A DNA stretch of 64,000 nucleotides from Serratia nevei. GTDB taxonomy: Bacteria > Pseudomonadota > Gammaproteobacteria > Enterobacterales > Enterobacteriaceae. Location: the NCBI RefSeq assembly GCF_037948395.1, contig NZ_CP149940.1:4216001-4280000 (forward strand), in the 5' to 3' direction. Position numbers and translations under genes: made by a program. Each line of letters starts with the position of its first letter. Within the stretch, counting starts at the first letter, position 1. The notes beneath the pieces are model-generated. The model did no database searches and was not told the DNA's origin. It saw nothing but the letters and a program-made list of their open reading frames with translations. Below, in pieces: positions 18,308-27,426 of this stretch.

Positions 18308-19081
18308 CTACCGATCGGCGATGATGACCTCCACGCCCAGCTCGGTTAACGCCCGCTCGTAATCGTCCGGAAGACGGCTGTCGGTGATCAGCCGATGGAT
18401 TTGTCCGGCTTCGCGAATCATGCAAAAGCTCTTGCGACCGAATTTGCTGGCATCCGCCACCGCGATAATCTCGCGCGCCACCTCGCACATTACGCGATTG
18501 AGGTGCGCCTCACCGGGGTGAGGCGTGGTGATGCCGGCGCTCAGATCGAACCCGTCGACGCCCAAAAACAGCTTGTCGAAGCGGTACTGACGCAATTGCT
18601 GCTCGGCAGCCGGACCGTAGAGCGAGTAAGAGTTGCGACGCACGCTGCCCCCCAGCACCATGACCTCTACCCCGTCGTTTCCCGAAAGCTCGTAGGCAAT
18701 GTTCAGCGCATTGGTCATCACCACCAGATCGCGCCGCCCCTTCAGGAACGGCACGATCTGCGCGGTGGTGGAACCGGAATCGAGGATCAGCGCATCGCCG
18801 TCGCGCACATAGCCGGCCGCCGCGTTGGCGATCAGCGTTTTGACGTCGCGATTCAACCGCCCTTTGTCCCGCAGCGGCCGATCGAAAGCGAATTGCTGAT
18901 TGAGCATCGCGCCGCCGTAAGCGCGCAGCGCACACCCTTTTCGTTCCAGAAAGCGCAGATCGTTGCGGATCGTCACCGTGGATACCGCAAACTGTTTGCT
19001 GAGCTGCTCCACGCGCACGCTGCCGTGCTCGCATAACAGATCGATGATGTGTTCACGTCGCTTTGCGGTATTCACTGGCAT
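18308..19081 (-). CDS. agaR: AgaR-like DeoR-family repressor
   Basis: 257 residues, with an N-terminal DeoR winged HTH (REHIIDLLCEHGSVRVEQLS, FAVSTVTIRNDLRFLERKG) and a sugar-phosphate-sensing domain (LILDSGSTTAQIVPFLKG, LFLGVDGFD, ADASKFGR). Close in pattern to E. coli AgaR, which represses the GalNAc/GalN genes. It is the first gene of the operon, 23 bases upstream of kbaZ, so it probably represses its own transcript. Candidate sites lie upstream at 19153-19334. Confidence 0.88.
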   Translation of the reverse strand: MPVNTAKRREHIIDLLCEHGSVRVEQLSKQFAVSTVTIRNDLRFLERKGCALRAYGGAMLNQQFAFDRPLRDKGRLNRDVKTLIANAAAGYVRDGDALILDSGSTTAQIVPFLKGRRDLVVMTNALNIAYELSGNDGVEVMVLGGSVRRNSYSLYGPAAEQQLRQYRFDKLFLGVDGFDLSAGITTPHPGEAHLNRVMCEVAREIIAVADASKFGRKSFCMIREAGQIHRLITDSRLPDDYERALTELGVEVIIADR

Positions 19082-19584
19082 GAGCTGCGGTCCTCAGGTT
19101 TCCGGCATCGCCGGGGAGAAGATGGCTTTCGCTCTACTGCGCTGGCATTACAGCAAAGCGAAAGCAATGAAATTGTGATCGGGCTTACAGCCCCGTTTTA
19201 GCAAAAAAACCGCCAAAAAACCTTTCGAATCGAAACGGATCGAAAAGCCAAAAAGCGGAAAGGGGGAAAAGTGAAATGCCATGACGGGCGCGAACGCCGG
19301 GGGGCCACGGAGCCGGCGGTGAGGAAAGCGAAAGCGGCGCATGGCGCGCCCCGCGCCATGACTTTTAGTTCACTCAGTGACCAGGATCACATAATGGCAA
19401 TTATCCTGCGGCCGGCAGGGGTTAACCGCCATCATCCCGCCGGCCCGTCCCCTTGTCAGCGTGAGCCATCTTCCCTACACTTGCGATCGGATACCGCCAA
19501 TTTGTCGGTACGTAAGCGTTAACGTCAATCAACGCATCACGCCATGCAGCACTGATTGACTGCATGCCCTGGTGCGAGGAACCC
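19082..19584. promoter_or_regulatory. Control region upstream of agaR with GAAAG-type repeats
   Basis: This 503-base gap holds no gene that I can support. It has repeated purine tracts of the type AAAGCGAAAGC at 19155-19165 and 19324-19334, and a cluster at 19222-19247 that reads CTTTTCGATCCGTTTCGATT on the minus strand. Repeated TTTCG/GAAAG elements are what E. coli AgaR binds, so I infer AgaR operators near 19150-19340. The promoter of the rightward MFS gene must also lie in this gap. Confidence 0.5.
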
Positions 19585-20805
19585 ATGCCGCAACCCGCTT
19601 CATCCCCAACGTCCACCGCGACCCCGCGTCGCCGTTTACACCGCCCTGTCCTGCTGATCGTCGGCATTATGCTGATCGCGGCCAACCTGCGCGCCGCCCT
19701 GACCAGCGTCGGCCCACTGTTGGAGCAGATCCAGCAACAGCTGGCGTTGTCCGCCACCGCCGCCGGCCTGATCAACTCGTTGCCGCTGATCCTGTTCGCC
19801 GTTCTCTCGCCATTGACTCCGGCGCTGGCGAAACGCATCGGCATCGAGCGCACCCTGGGCCTCGCCCTCGCGCTGCTGGTCTGCGGCATCGCGCTACGTT
19901 CCCTGCCGCAAGACGCCATGCTCTGGCCGGGCAGCATCCTGATCGGCGCCGCCATTGCCTTCGCCAACGTGGTGCTGCCGACGCTGGTGAAAAGAGATTT
20001 CCCGCATCGGGCCGCCGCGATGATCGCCGCCTATGCGGCGGTGATGTCACTGGTTGCCGCCATCGCCTCCGGTCTGGCGGTGCCGCTGGCTGCCCTGGCC
20101 GACCTCGGCTGGCGGTTCTCTTTGCTGTGCTGGGGTTTGCCCGCCTTGCTGGCGCTGCTGGTGTGGCTGCCGCAGCTACGGCGCTCGGCCACTCCCGCCA
20201 CCAAAGAACCGAAGCCGACGGAGCCACAGCGCTATCGTTCTCCCTGGGGCAGCGCGCTGGGCTGGCAAGTGGCGATGTTCATGGGGCTGCAATCGATCGC
20301 CTTCTACACCATCATCGGTTGGTTCAGCGCCTTTGCCGCCAGCCACGGCACTTCCGCCCAGCAGGCAGGATTCGAGCTGTTCGTTTACCAGGTGGTCGCG
20401 ATCGTCGCCAACTTTGTCATGGTGGTGATTTTGCCGCGGGCGCGCGATCAGCGGGCAATCGCGCTGGGCAGTTCCCTGCTGATCTTTATCGGCGTCGGAG
20501 GATTATTGGTGCAACCCGCCAGTTCACTGGTGTGGCTGACGTTTGCCGGATTGGGGGCGGGGAGTTCGCTGGTGCTGGCACTGTCGTTTTTTGGCTTACG
20601 CAGTCAGCATCATCATCAGGCGACGCTGCTGTCGGGTATGGCGCAATCCGTCGGCTATTTGTTGGCGGCGCTGGGGCCCACGTTGTTCGGCCTGCTGCAC
20701 GATCTGACGGATGGCTGGCGTTTGCCGCTGATCGTCCTGCTGTGCCTGACCGTTTTGCAAATGCTGTTCGGCGCGCTGGCCGGCCGCAGCCGCGTGATCA
20801 GCTAG
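19585..20805 (+). CDS. CynX/NimT-family MFS transporter
   Basis: A 406-residue, 12-helix MFS protein. The sequence begins with a polar tail followed by VLLIVGIMLIAANLRAALTSVGPLLEQIQ, the hallmark first helix of the CynX/NimT (YeaN) group, which carries cyanate or 2-nitroimidazole-type compounds. The start at 19585 has GAGGA at 19576-19580; an ATG at 19564 lacks a site. Its stop region overlaps the stop of a small opposing gene (20802-20963). The substrate cannot be read from sequence. Confidence 0.85.
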   Translation: MPQPASSPTSTATPRRRLHRPVLLIVGIMLIAANLRAALTSVGPLLEQIQQQLALSATAAGLINSLPLILFAVLSPLTPALAKRIGIERTLGLALALLVCGIALRSLPQDAMLWPGSILIGAAIAFANVVLPTLVKRDFPHRAAAMIAAYAAVMSLVAAIASGLAVPLAALADLGWRFSLLCWGLPALLALLVWLPQLRRSATPATKEPKPTEPQRYRSPWGSALGWQVAMFMGLQSIAFYTIIGWFSAFAASHGTSAQQAGFELFVYQVVAIVANFVMVVILPRARDQRAIALGSSLLIFIGVGGLLVQPASSLVWLTFAGLGAGSSLVLALSFFGLRSQHHHQATLLSGMAQSVGYLLAALGPTLFGLLHDLTDGWRLPLIVLLCLTVLQMLFGALAGRSRVIS

Positions 20806-20963
20806 CGCCGTTGGGCGATGGGCCGTGCCGGCTCAGGCGCGCTATCCTGCCACAAGTCTTCAATGAAGGCGCGTTGCTCATCGCTCAACACCCACGAAGG
20901 CGGAATTTTGGACTGCGCACGACGCTGTGCGCCCTCACGGTTTTTAGCCTGCTTTTTGTTCAC
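20802..20963 (-). CDS. 53-residue basic small protein
   Basis: A GTG-started frame with AGGAAGG about 7 bases upstream. The product begins MNKKQAKNREGAQRRAQSKI, is strongly basic in its first half, and ends in an acidic helix (LSDEQRAFIEDLWQDS) and PARPIAQRR. It starts 25 bases after the stop of the YmiA-like gene on the same strand, so the two form a tiny operon, the layout seen for E. coli ymiA-yciX. Its stop overlaps the end of the MFS gene. The good ribosome site, biased composition and partner gene make it credible; its function is unknown. Confidence 0.65.
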   Translation of the reverse strand: MNKKQAKNREGAQRRAQSKIPPSWVLSDEQRAFIEDLWQDSAPEPARPIAQRR

Positions 20964-20987
20964 AAGTCGCCTTCCTGCTTAACCTAC

Positions 20988-21098
20988 TTAATTCAGTAAC
21001 CAATAAATCACGGCGCCGATGAGTAGCCAAAACAGCCCACTCCCGATAAATACGCACAGCCATGCTTTACGTTTGATATCTGATCCATCCTTGCTCAC
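20988..21098 (-). CDS. ymiA: YmiA-family single-span membrane protein (36 aa)
   Basis: GTG-started frame encoding 36 residues: a polar, basic N-terminus (SKDGSDIKRK) followed by one hydrophobic span (AWLCVFIGSGLFWLLIGAVI). The block KRKAWL.VF.GS.LFW matches, from memory, the E. coli YmiA small membrane protein. A second GTG directly upstream (21101) could also be the start; GAGG lies 8-11 bases before it. Located at the inner membrane; role unknown. It precedes the 53-residue basic gene on the same strand. Confidence 0.68.
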   Translation of the reverse strand: MSKDGSDIKRKAWLCVFIGSGLFWLLIGAVIYWLLN

Positions 21099-21487
21099 CA
21101 CAGCGCCCTCAACCAATAGATTAAACCATTCAAATTGAGATTATTGATCTATTTTAACGATCGATAAAGTCGTTTTTTCCTATGGCATTTTAAAAAACTG
21201 CTGCTACCCATAGACCTGCACTGCAGCCTCAGTAAGGACGGCACCGTGGATACCCTTGTTATCGGCAGCCGTTAACTTGTATTGATAGGCGAACGAATGT
21301 GCAGTGTGCCACACCTTGAGAGGTCAAAATTAAACCACTGGTAAATAATTCAGCAGTCAATTATTTGACTGGTCATAAGGCAAATCGGCAACAGACCGCG
21401 CTGAAGGGGGGAGAGAAAATGAAGCGACGTACTGAAATCCTGCGGGGGAGCACCGGCCCGTTTTAGTCTCGCCCGGGCCGGCGTGAG
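21099..21487. other. Intergenic region, promoter of small-gene pair and an inverted repeat
   Basis: No gene found in these 389 bases. The right end has CCGGCCCG (21453-21460) and CGGGCCGG (21474-21481), a perfect 8-bp inverted repeat just after the yojI stop, which may terminate yojI transcription although no T-run follows. The AT-rich left part (21100-21180) is a likely promoter for the two small minus-strand genes. Confidence 0.5.
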
Positions 21488-23140
21488 TTAACCGATTCTA
21501 CTGACGGAATCCCGGCTGGCGTGTTCACGCTCAATGCCGGTCAACTCGCGTAAATGGCCTGAGCGCATCTCAAGCAGCCGATCGGCGTGTTCAAAGTAGT
21601 GATCGTCATGGCTGATGGCAAACACCGTTTTGCCCAGCGCGCGCAATTCAGGCAACAGCTCGCGATAGAAAATCCGCCGGAACTGCGGATCCTGATCTGC
21701 GGCCCATTCATCCAACAGCAGAATATCGCGCTGCTCTGCCACCGCCAACAACAGAGCCAGGCGTTTACGCTGCCCCTGCGACAGCTGCGGGTTGGTCACC
21801 CTGGTGCCGTCGAACTGCAGTTTGCTTTTCATATTCAACCGCTCGAGCCAGCCGGCGACCAATTCCGCATCGGGTTCACCACCTTCCGGCCCCTGCAAGC
21901 GATCGAACTGATGAAAATCGGTGAAAATCGCCGAAAACAGCCGACGGTAGTCCGGCATATCCGCCGCGGTCTGTGCGACCCCATCCAGAACGATGTGCCC
22001 GCTCACCGGTTGGTACAACCCGGTCAACAACATCGCCAGCGTTGACTTGCCGCTGCCGTTGCCGCCGATCAGAAAGACCAACTCACCACGGCGCAGCGTC
22101 AGATTGAGCGGCCCGACGGCAAAACCGGGCTGCTGTTCGGTATCCGCATAGTGAAAAACCACGTCGCGTAGCTCCAGCGTCTGCCAGGAACGGCCAACGG
22201 CGGCAGGAAACGCCGCTTGATACTCGGCCAGGCGCAGCGTCTTCAGCTTGTTAAAGGCCACTTCGGCGCTGACCAGCGTCGGAAACGCCCCGACCGCCTG
22301 CAGTAATGGCGTGCGCAAGAACAGCAGCGTCAGTGAATAGGTGGCGGCCACCGCCGAGTCCGCCCATCCCAGACTGTTGGCCATAAAGAACACCAGCCCA
22401 ATCGCGCCCAACATCATGATATTTGACCAGTTGAGCGCGCTCAAATGGAAGGTGTCGGCGCGAATGATATGGTAGCGATAAGCTTGCGCATCGGGCTGAT
22501 AGGCCTGTTCGTACAGCGCCTGCGCCCGCTTGCGGTTCAACGTCAGCTCCTTACGACCGTCAATCACCGACTCATAACGATGATAGAGACGCTCTTCAGA
22601 CTCACGCAAACTGGCCATATGACGATAAACCCGTGACACCAGGCAGCCGCTGCCCACGACGGTCACTGCCACCCAGACTGCCGTGACCGCCAGCATTTTC
22701 GGTGATAGCCACCCCAGATAGGCCGCCGCCCCCAGGGTTAAAATCACCCCTTGAACCAGCTCAGGCAAGCGCACGAAGGCGACGGTAATATTGCGGATAT
22801 CGCTGGACAGGCTGGCCAACAATGAGGCGCTACCCAATTGTTCAAGGCGTTCAATATCGGTATCCAAAATGCGCTTCACCAGCTGCCCACGCAGGCGATA
22901 GACGAAGTAATGGCCCAATGTCGTCAGCGCCAATTGCGAGCCCAGCGTGACCGCCATCAGCAATGCCAGCAGGGCGAGAAACATCGGCAGCACGGCCAAT
23001 GCATTGCCGCCGGCCTCCATCAGGTATTGATTGATAAATGCAATGATACCGATGCCTAAACCGGCGCTGGCCATGGTCAGCGCCATGACAGCCAGAAATG
23101 GCCAACGGTACTGGTGATAAACCACCCGTAGCAGTTCCAT
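21488..23140 (-). CDS. yojI: YojI-type ABC exporter (cyclic peptide exporter family)
   Basis: 550 residues (E. coli YojI 547). A six-helix exporter domain is fused to an ATPase. Close match with YojI along its length: [63 protein letters not shown]. ATPase motifs are Walker [10 protein letters not shown] and the combined signature/Walker B region [33 protein letters not shown]. In E. coli, YojI with TolC expels microcin J25. The start at 23140 ([15 protein letters not shown]) matches the E. coli N-terminus; the upstream in-frame extension does not. Confidence 0.92.
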   Translation of the reverse strand: MELLRVVYHQYRWPFLAVMALTMASAGLGIGIIAFINQYLMEAGGNALAVLPMFLALLALLMAVTLGSQLALTTLGHYFVYRLRGQLVKRILDTDIERLEQLGSASLLASLSSDIRNITVAFVRLPELVQGVILTLGAAAYLGWLSPKMLAVTAVWVAVTVVGSGCLVSRVYRHMASLRESEERLYHRYESVIDGRKELTLNRKRAQALYEQAYQPDAQAYRYHIIRADTFHLSALNWSNIMMLGAIGLVFFMANSLGWADSAVAATYSLTLLFLRTPLLQAVGAFPTLVSAEVAFNKLKTLRLAEYQAAFPAAVGRSWQTLELRDVVFHYADTEQQPGFAVGPLNLTLRRGELVFLIGGNGSGKSTLAMLLTGLYQPVSGHIVLDGVAQTAADMPDYRRLFSAIFTDFHQFDRLQGPEGGEPDAELVAGWLERLNMKSKLQFDGTRVTNPQLSQGQRKRLALLLAVAEQRDILLLDEWAADQDPQFRRIFYRELLPELRALGKTVFAISHDDHYFEHADRLLEMRSGHLRELTGIEREHASRDSVSRIG

Positions 23141-23514
23141 GAAAAAACCTCTGAAGTCGCGATCTGGCAGGCATTGTAAGCGGCGTGAGAATGAGATCAA
23201 GACGAATTCTCATCACAATTTATCAAGCACCGATCAGAGAGAGGGTATCTCATGGCTGTCTAACGGATGAAAACTCTCCATGGGGCTCTTACAGAGATGC
23301 TAAATATTCGCTAATTAAATAGCCTCATGAAACAAATAAAATAACCATATAAAATACAAAATATATTCACTTGAAAAATGAAAAAATAGAAAAGATAAAA
23401 AAACCATCTATTAAAAAATGAAATTATTTATTTCCTTTGCCGCCCATTATGCTCCAATGCTTTAATAAAACTTCATGATATAAATCGCCAACATCAAAGA
23501 CGCAGGAAAGAAAA
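23141..23514. other. AT-rich intergenic region at left edge of fimbrial cluster
   Basis: From about 23270 the sequence becomes strongly AT-rich, marking a compositional break with the GC-rich yojI. No gene, tRNA or obvious repeat was found. It presumably holds the promoter of the recombinase at 23515. The fimbrial-switch core repeat found at 31526 and 31816 is not present here. Confidence 0.5.
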
Positions 23515-24066
23515 ATGAAAAAAAGGAAATTTCTCAGCCAGGTTGAAATTGAGCAACTGATTGCTGCCGTGCATGAGGGGAAAAATAGCATTCGAGATCG
23601 TTGTCTACTATTAATGTGCTTTATTCACGGTTTGCGGGTTAGCGAACTGCGTGCTTTACGCCTGGAGGATATTGAGCTTACCTCCAATCGGATCCATATA
23701 TCCCGGCTGAAAAACGGGTTTTCCGTTCAGCATCCGATCCAACCGCGAGAACGGCAGGCGCTGTTACATTGGTTGGCCCAGCGGACGAGCTATCCTGACG
23801 CAGAAGCTCCATGGTTATTCCTGTCGCGCCACGGCGGACAAATATCACGTCAGCAGCTGTATCGATTAATGAGAATGTATGGCGAAATGGCCGGTATTAA
23901 CGTTCAGGTCCATCCTCACATGTTGCGACACTCCTGCGGCTACGCCCTTGCGGATAAGGGGATCGATACGCGTTTGATTCAAGATTATTTAGGACACAAA
24001 AATATCCAGAATACGGTGATCTACACCGCGACCAACGTAGAACGATTCCGCGCAATCAGCATTTAA
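23515..24066 (+). CDS. FimB/FimE-type tyrosine recombinase, left copy
   Basis: A 183-residue, catalytic-domain-only tyrosine recombinase of the fimbrial phase-switch group (FimB, FimE, MrpI, HbiF). The catalytic set is complete: Arg41 (HGLRVSELR), Lys66, His135 and Arg138 (HPHMLRHS), His161 (LGHKNIQ) and the nucleophile Tyr170 (NTVIYTATN). It reads rightward at the 3' end of the fimbrial operon, 8 kb from the switch element, and is clearly a paralogue of the copy at 31860. AGGAAAG precedes the ATG. It may invert the switch in trans or act on a site elsewhere. Confidence 0.88.
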   Translation: MKKRKFLSQVEIEQLIAAVHEGKNSIRDRCLLLMCFIHGLRVSELRALRLEDIELTSNRIHISRLKNGFSVQHPIQPRERQALLHWLAQRTSYPDAEAPWLFLSRHGGQISRQQLYRLMRMYGEMAGINVQVHPHMLRHSCGYALADKGIDTRLIQDYLGHKNIQNTVIYTATNVERFRAISI

Positions 24067-24297
24067 TCTCACAATGAGAATAACTACGCGGGACCTCGTC
24101 CTTTGCTAAACAGCGCATCGAGTTTGGTACAAACATCAGATGGGAAGATGCAGCCCGGCACGTCATCAACGGCCTACTCCAGCACGACTTTAACGCCGAG
24201 CTGCTTTTCATGCCTCAGCGCCCAGGGGCACGCCGCACTGGTTATGCTAGCGGTAAACCTGCCGATAAATCATAACGCCATACCCTTCCATTAAAGG

Positions 24298-24981
24298 CTA
24301 GGTCCCCTTTGACCATTTCCCCCCCAATTGCCGCGTAATATTGCCGTGCAAAGAAAACAGTTCGCTGTCATTCTTTACCTGTAGTTTACGCATGGCGCTG
24401 CATTTATGCGCGCTGATCGTCTTGATGCTGCGGCGTTGCAACTCGGCGATTTGCCGCAGGCTCATACCGTTAAACAAAAAGGCCAAAACGTCGCTCTCAC
24501 AGCGGGTCAACTTTCGCGTGCTAACCTCCTCTCCACTCACGGAAGGCGCCAGAAAAGCCCCAATCTGCGGACTCAACACACGTTCCCCCAGCAACACGCG
24601 ATTAAAAAACTCCGCCACCAGCGGCAAAGCGTCATCTCTGGCAACGATGCTGACATTAGGCTGGTTCAACAGGCGCCCTAACTCTTCTGCATTCTGGCAG
24701 CAGGTATAGACGATTACCCGCAAGTCGGGCAGCTGCGTGCTCAGAGCCAGCAATGTTTCTCTGCCCTGAGCCACGGTCTCATCTTCGCCGTCCATTTCGG
24801 TAATCAACACGTCGGCCTGCTGATAGACCACGCTGTCCGCCACCGCGCGGACGCTGGTTTCCTTTACGACGACTTTTGCCTGGGTTGGCAGCGTTTTTAA
24901 AAAACTCGCCAACCCTTCCAACGTTAATGGACATCTGTCCATTATCGCTATGTTCAGCGGTTGCTGACGCCATAAATGCAT
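24298..24981 (-). CDS. LuxR-type regulator with atypical receiver domain (second of pair)
   Basis: 227 residues. An N-terminal receiver-like domain is followed by a LuxR HTH at the C-terminus (LTRCESDVLAFLFNGMSLRQIAELQRRSIKTISAHKCSAMRKL, about residues 158-200). At the expected phosphorylation site, RcsB-like VLITD becomes VLITE (Glu62), and the early acidic pair is replaced by MDR, so phosphorylation is unlikely. This recalls BglJ-type partners of RcsB. It lies 45 bases downstream of another LuxR gene at the end of the fimbrial operon, and is probably made when fimbriae are made; control of motility or of the switch is inferred. Confidence 0.78.
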   Translation of the reverse strand: MHLWRQQPLNIAIMDRCPLTLEGLASFLKTLPTQAKVVVKETSVRAVADSVVYQQADVLITEMDGEDETVAQGRETLLALSTQLPDLRVIVYTCCQNAEELGRLLNQPNVSIVARDDALPLVAEFFNRVLLGERVLSPQIGAFLAPSVSGEEVSTRKLTRCESDVLAFLFNGMSLRQIAELQRRSIKTISAHKCSAMRKLQVKNDSELFSLHGNITRQLGGKWSKGT

Positions 24982-25026
24982 AATCTGCTCCTGTGCTTGC
25001 TTAGCCGAAAGGCATTTCGCGCATGC

Positions 25027-25722
25027 CTAGCGAACAAAGGATGAACCTTGCGCAGCCATCCATTTCCCCTGAAGGTACAATTCCCCATCGCTGTGAAATC
25101 CCAACTTCAACATCGCATTGCGTTTATGGGTGCTGACGGTGCGTATATCACGGCACATCGTTAACGCCACGTTGGTTACGCTTTTACCGGAAAACAGCTG
25201 GGTCAGCACATCCAACTCCTTCGCCGTCAGGGGCTTGTCAGCCGTCGCTTCATGCAACTGACGTTGACGCACCCGATGGCTGAAACTGCTGCAGCCCGTC
25301 AAAACCTGTTGGACGCAGTGAGTCAACGCAATGGCCGGCTCCTGCTTCAACATCAGGCCGCTGATGCCGGAGGCGATCAGTTGCCGCAGCAGTCTGGGTT
25401 CATCCAGCGCCGTGCAAATGACTATCGCGGTGTCCGGCGAGTTTTCGCGGACTTCAGCGATCAACCGGAAACCGTCCAATACCGACTCTGATTTACCGCA
25501 CAAATCCATCACCAATAAGCGGTGCACATGCTGAGTGAATAAGGTTCTCAATGCCACCAGGTTAGTCACCTGCCGAACGTTGTCGGGCTGCAGGCCGCAG
25601 GACTCAATCAAGCGATTTCTCATCCCCAACGCCGTGATGAGGCAGGGCTCCATGATGGCCACGGCCCCCGTCGTTGCCTTACCGGCCGCCAAAGTCGCTC
25701 TTGATGGATAATTACTATTCAT
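25027..25722 (-). CDS. LuxR-type response-regulator-like protein (first of pair)
   Basis: 231 residues. The receiver-like domain retains an Asp at the usual position (LLVMDLCG, Asp73) but lacks the early acidic pair (AIMEPC). The C-terminal LuxR HTH is LTAKELDVLTQLFSGKSVTNVALTMCRDIRTVSTHKRNAMLKLGF (about 173-217). It starts 51 bases after the minor pilin stop and is likely co-transcribed with the fimbrial genes. No cognate sensor kinase lies in the window. Role inferred from position: feedback on fimbriation or inverse control of another surface structure. Confidence 0.78.
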   Translation of the reverse strand: MNSNYPSRATLAAGKATTGAVAIMEPCLITALGMRNRLIESCGLQPDNVRQVTNLVALRTLFTQHVHRLLVMDLCGKSESVLDGFRLIAEVRENSPDTAIVICTALDEPRLLRQLIASGISGLMLKQEPAIALTHCVQQVLTGCSSFSHRVRQRQLHEATADKPLTAKELDVLTQLFSGKSVTNVALTMCRDIRTVSTHKRNAMLKLGFHSDGELYLQGKWMAAQGSSFVR

Positions 25723-25773
25723 ATCATCACCTTAAATCTGTCGTTAGCATTCCACTTAGGACGGTCTTTTTGT

Positions 25774-26301
25774 CTACTGATAGACAAAAGTGACCTGCAG
25801 GACACCCTCTATCGAGCCAGGCGTAGAACCGCCATTGGTGCTGTATGCCCGCGCCCGCAAATTGAATTTGGCTTCATGCGTCGCCTGATTAACTGACTGG
25901 GTCATGCTCTTGCCATTGCCCAGGTTCGCTCCCTGGTTGTTTTGCAATTCAATTTGGACCCGACGAGAACCGCCGGTGCTTTTATATAAGCTGGTGCTTT
26001 CCTCAGCGGCCGTCCCGCTGAAGGTCGCGACAACTGACGTGGTGGTACTCGGACAGTTTTTTAGCGTCAAAGGGAACTCCACCCAAGGGCTGGAGGCCCC
26101 GGAGGTCGCCAGGACGGCGGCGGAAATGTCATCCCCCAGATTGACCGAAATCGAGCCGTTTGCGCCGTCGATTTCGCAGGGCGCCGCTTTGATGTTGCCG
26201 GTAATGACGAGTTTTGATGTGGCTTGCGCTGTCGGCATGGCCAAGAGCAACAGGCCAGCCAGCGCCAATTTGCAGCTGATACCGCTAATAACCTTCCCCA
26301 T
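25774..26301 (-). CDS. Minor fimbrial subunit
   Basis: A 175-residue type 1-like pilin. It has a signal peptide (to about ATSK), the N-terminal Cys (ITGNIKAAPCEIDG) and second Cys (LTLKNCPS) of the pilin disulfide, and the terminal beta strand with penultimate Tyr (VLQVTFVYQ) recognised by the chaperone. As the last structural gene, after the adhesin, it occupies the place of MrkF in mrkABCDF-type operons, where the last pilin anchors or caps the fibre. Confidence 0.87.
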   Translation of the reverse strand: MGKVISGISCKLALAGLLLLAMPTAQATSKLVITGNIKAAPCEIDGANGSISVNLGDDISAAVLATSGASSPWVEFPLTLKNCPSTTTSVVATFSGTAAEESTSLYKSTGGSRRVQIELQNNQGANLGNGKSMTQSVNQATHEAKFNLRARAYSTNGGSTPGSIEGVLQVTFVYQ

Positions 26302-26357
26302 ACTTTATTCCTTCTCGTTAAACGCCGGGCACGGCCCGCTACCGTTGAAATATCCGT

Positions 26358-27419
26358 TTATTGAATTTCTGCCTGAATGGTCGCCGTTGCATTGAACTGC
26401 CCGACGGCAGGGAGCTGGCCGGTGGTGTTGATCGGATAGATGCTGATCCGTGAACTGCCACTCTGATTGGGATATTGGAAGTTATCGATTGGCAAGCGCC
26501 CGCTCTGAGGCCGAATCACATTGCCCTGCATATCCTTAATCATCACGCCAATGTCGCGATTGCTGGTTTTCAGCGCCTCAGGCATGCTGCCGTCAGCCTC
26601 GCCGCGGAATGACAGGCTGACCTTGACGCCGGCGGAAATATTGCGACAGGCCAGCGTCAGCGTTCTCTCTTCTGGAGTAAAACGGGGCGGCATCGCGCCC
26701 TTGGTTTGGATATTCGAGGTCAGGATGTCGCCAAAATTGACCGTAACCACTTGCGGATCGATAACACAACTCTGCGGCACGGTGACGGTGCCACTCATTG
26801 ATATCGTGGAGACCGGCACATCGCTTTTCACGCCACTCGCCACCGAGACATAGGTGTCCACCAGGCGGGTGCTGGGGATTGTGGTCACGCCAACGAAAGG
26901 GCGGCGGAAATACAGATGAATTCGCCCGCGAGCGCCGCTGTTGTAGGGCGTGCTGGCACAGGATTCGTCATCGCCATCCATATCGGTCTTAAAGTTAGAC
27001 TCATTGGTGAACGGTGCGGCAATAAACTCATTGCGATATCCCGCCACGAAAACTTCGCTCGCGACCCCCAGGTATTCATTCAACGCGTAATACGTTAACC
27101 CCCCGCTGCTGAATACCGGCTCGCTCAGCAGCATTTTGGCGGTGACATAAGACGCCGTACGCGTCTGGCATTCGCACTTCACCCGATAAGAACCGGGCAA
27201 ATTCCAGTTGCCGCCGTCAGCATTCTTAATAATCCGCCCCACCACGTTTTGCGACGGGTCGGTTAAAACCGGGGAAAAGAGGAATGAAAACCCATGAGTC
27301 CCCGAAATAGGAGCACACTGCCCGAAAGCCGCCTGTACTTGTGGTGCGCTGAACGTTGCGCACGCCAATAGCCCGCCGACGATGATCCCTCGTTGAATCG
27401 ATATTCCTGTCGCCATCAT
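26358..27419 (-). CDS. Two-domain fimbrial tip adhesin
   Basis: 353 residues, about twice a pilin. A signal peptide (GISIQRGIIVGGLLACATFS) is followed by an N-terminal receptor-binding domain (about 32-200) with several Cys (GQCAPI, VKCEC, ESCAS), then a pilin domain beginning SMSGTVTVPQSCVIDPQVV and ending QFNATATIQAEIQ. This is the architecture of FimH/MrkD tip adhesins. The ligand is unknown, as the lectin domain is not one I recognise. Two adjacent ATGs (27419, 27416) are possible; AAGGT precedes them. It begins 8 bases after the usher stop, so it is translated from the same message. Confidence 0.85.
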   Translation of the reverse strand: MMATGISIQRGIIVGGLLACATFSAPQVQAAFGQCAPISGTHGFSFLFSPVLTDPSQNVVGRIIKNADGGNWNLPGSYRVKCECQTRTASYVTAKMLLSEPVFSSGGLTYYALNEYLGVASEVFVAGYRNEFIAAPFTNESNFKTDMDGDDESCASTPYNSGARGRIHLYFRRPFVGVTTIPSTRLVDTYVSVASGVKSDVPVSTISMSGTVTVPQSCVIDPQVVTVNFGDILTSNIQTKGAMPPRFTPEERTLTLACRNISAGVKVSLSFRGEADGSMPEALKTSNRDIGVMIKDMQGNVIRPQSGRLPIDNFQYPNQSGSSRISIYPINTTGQLPAVGQFNATATIQAEIQ

Positions 27420-27426
27420 ATGTACC

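Noticed and set aside
24103..24294. 63-codon frame between the left recombinase and the LuxR gene
   Set aside because: No ribosome site, Ser/Thr-rich low-complexity product, no hydrophobic or charged pattern that suggests a protein.
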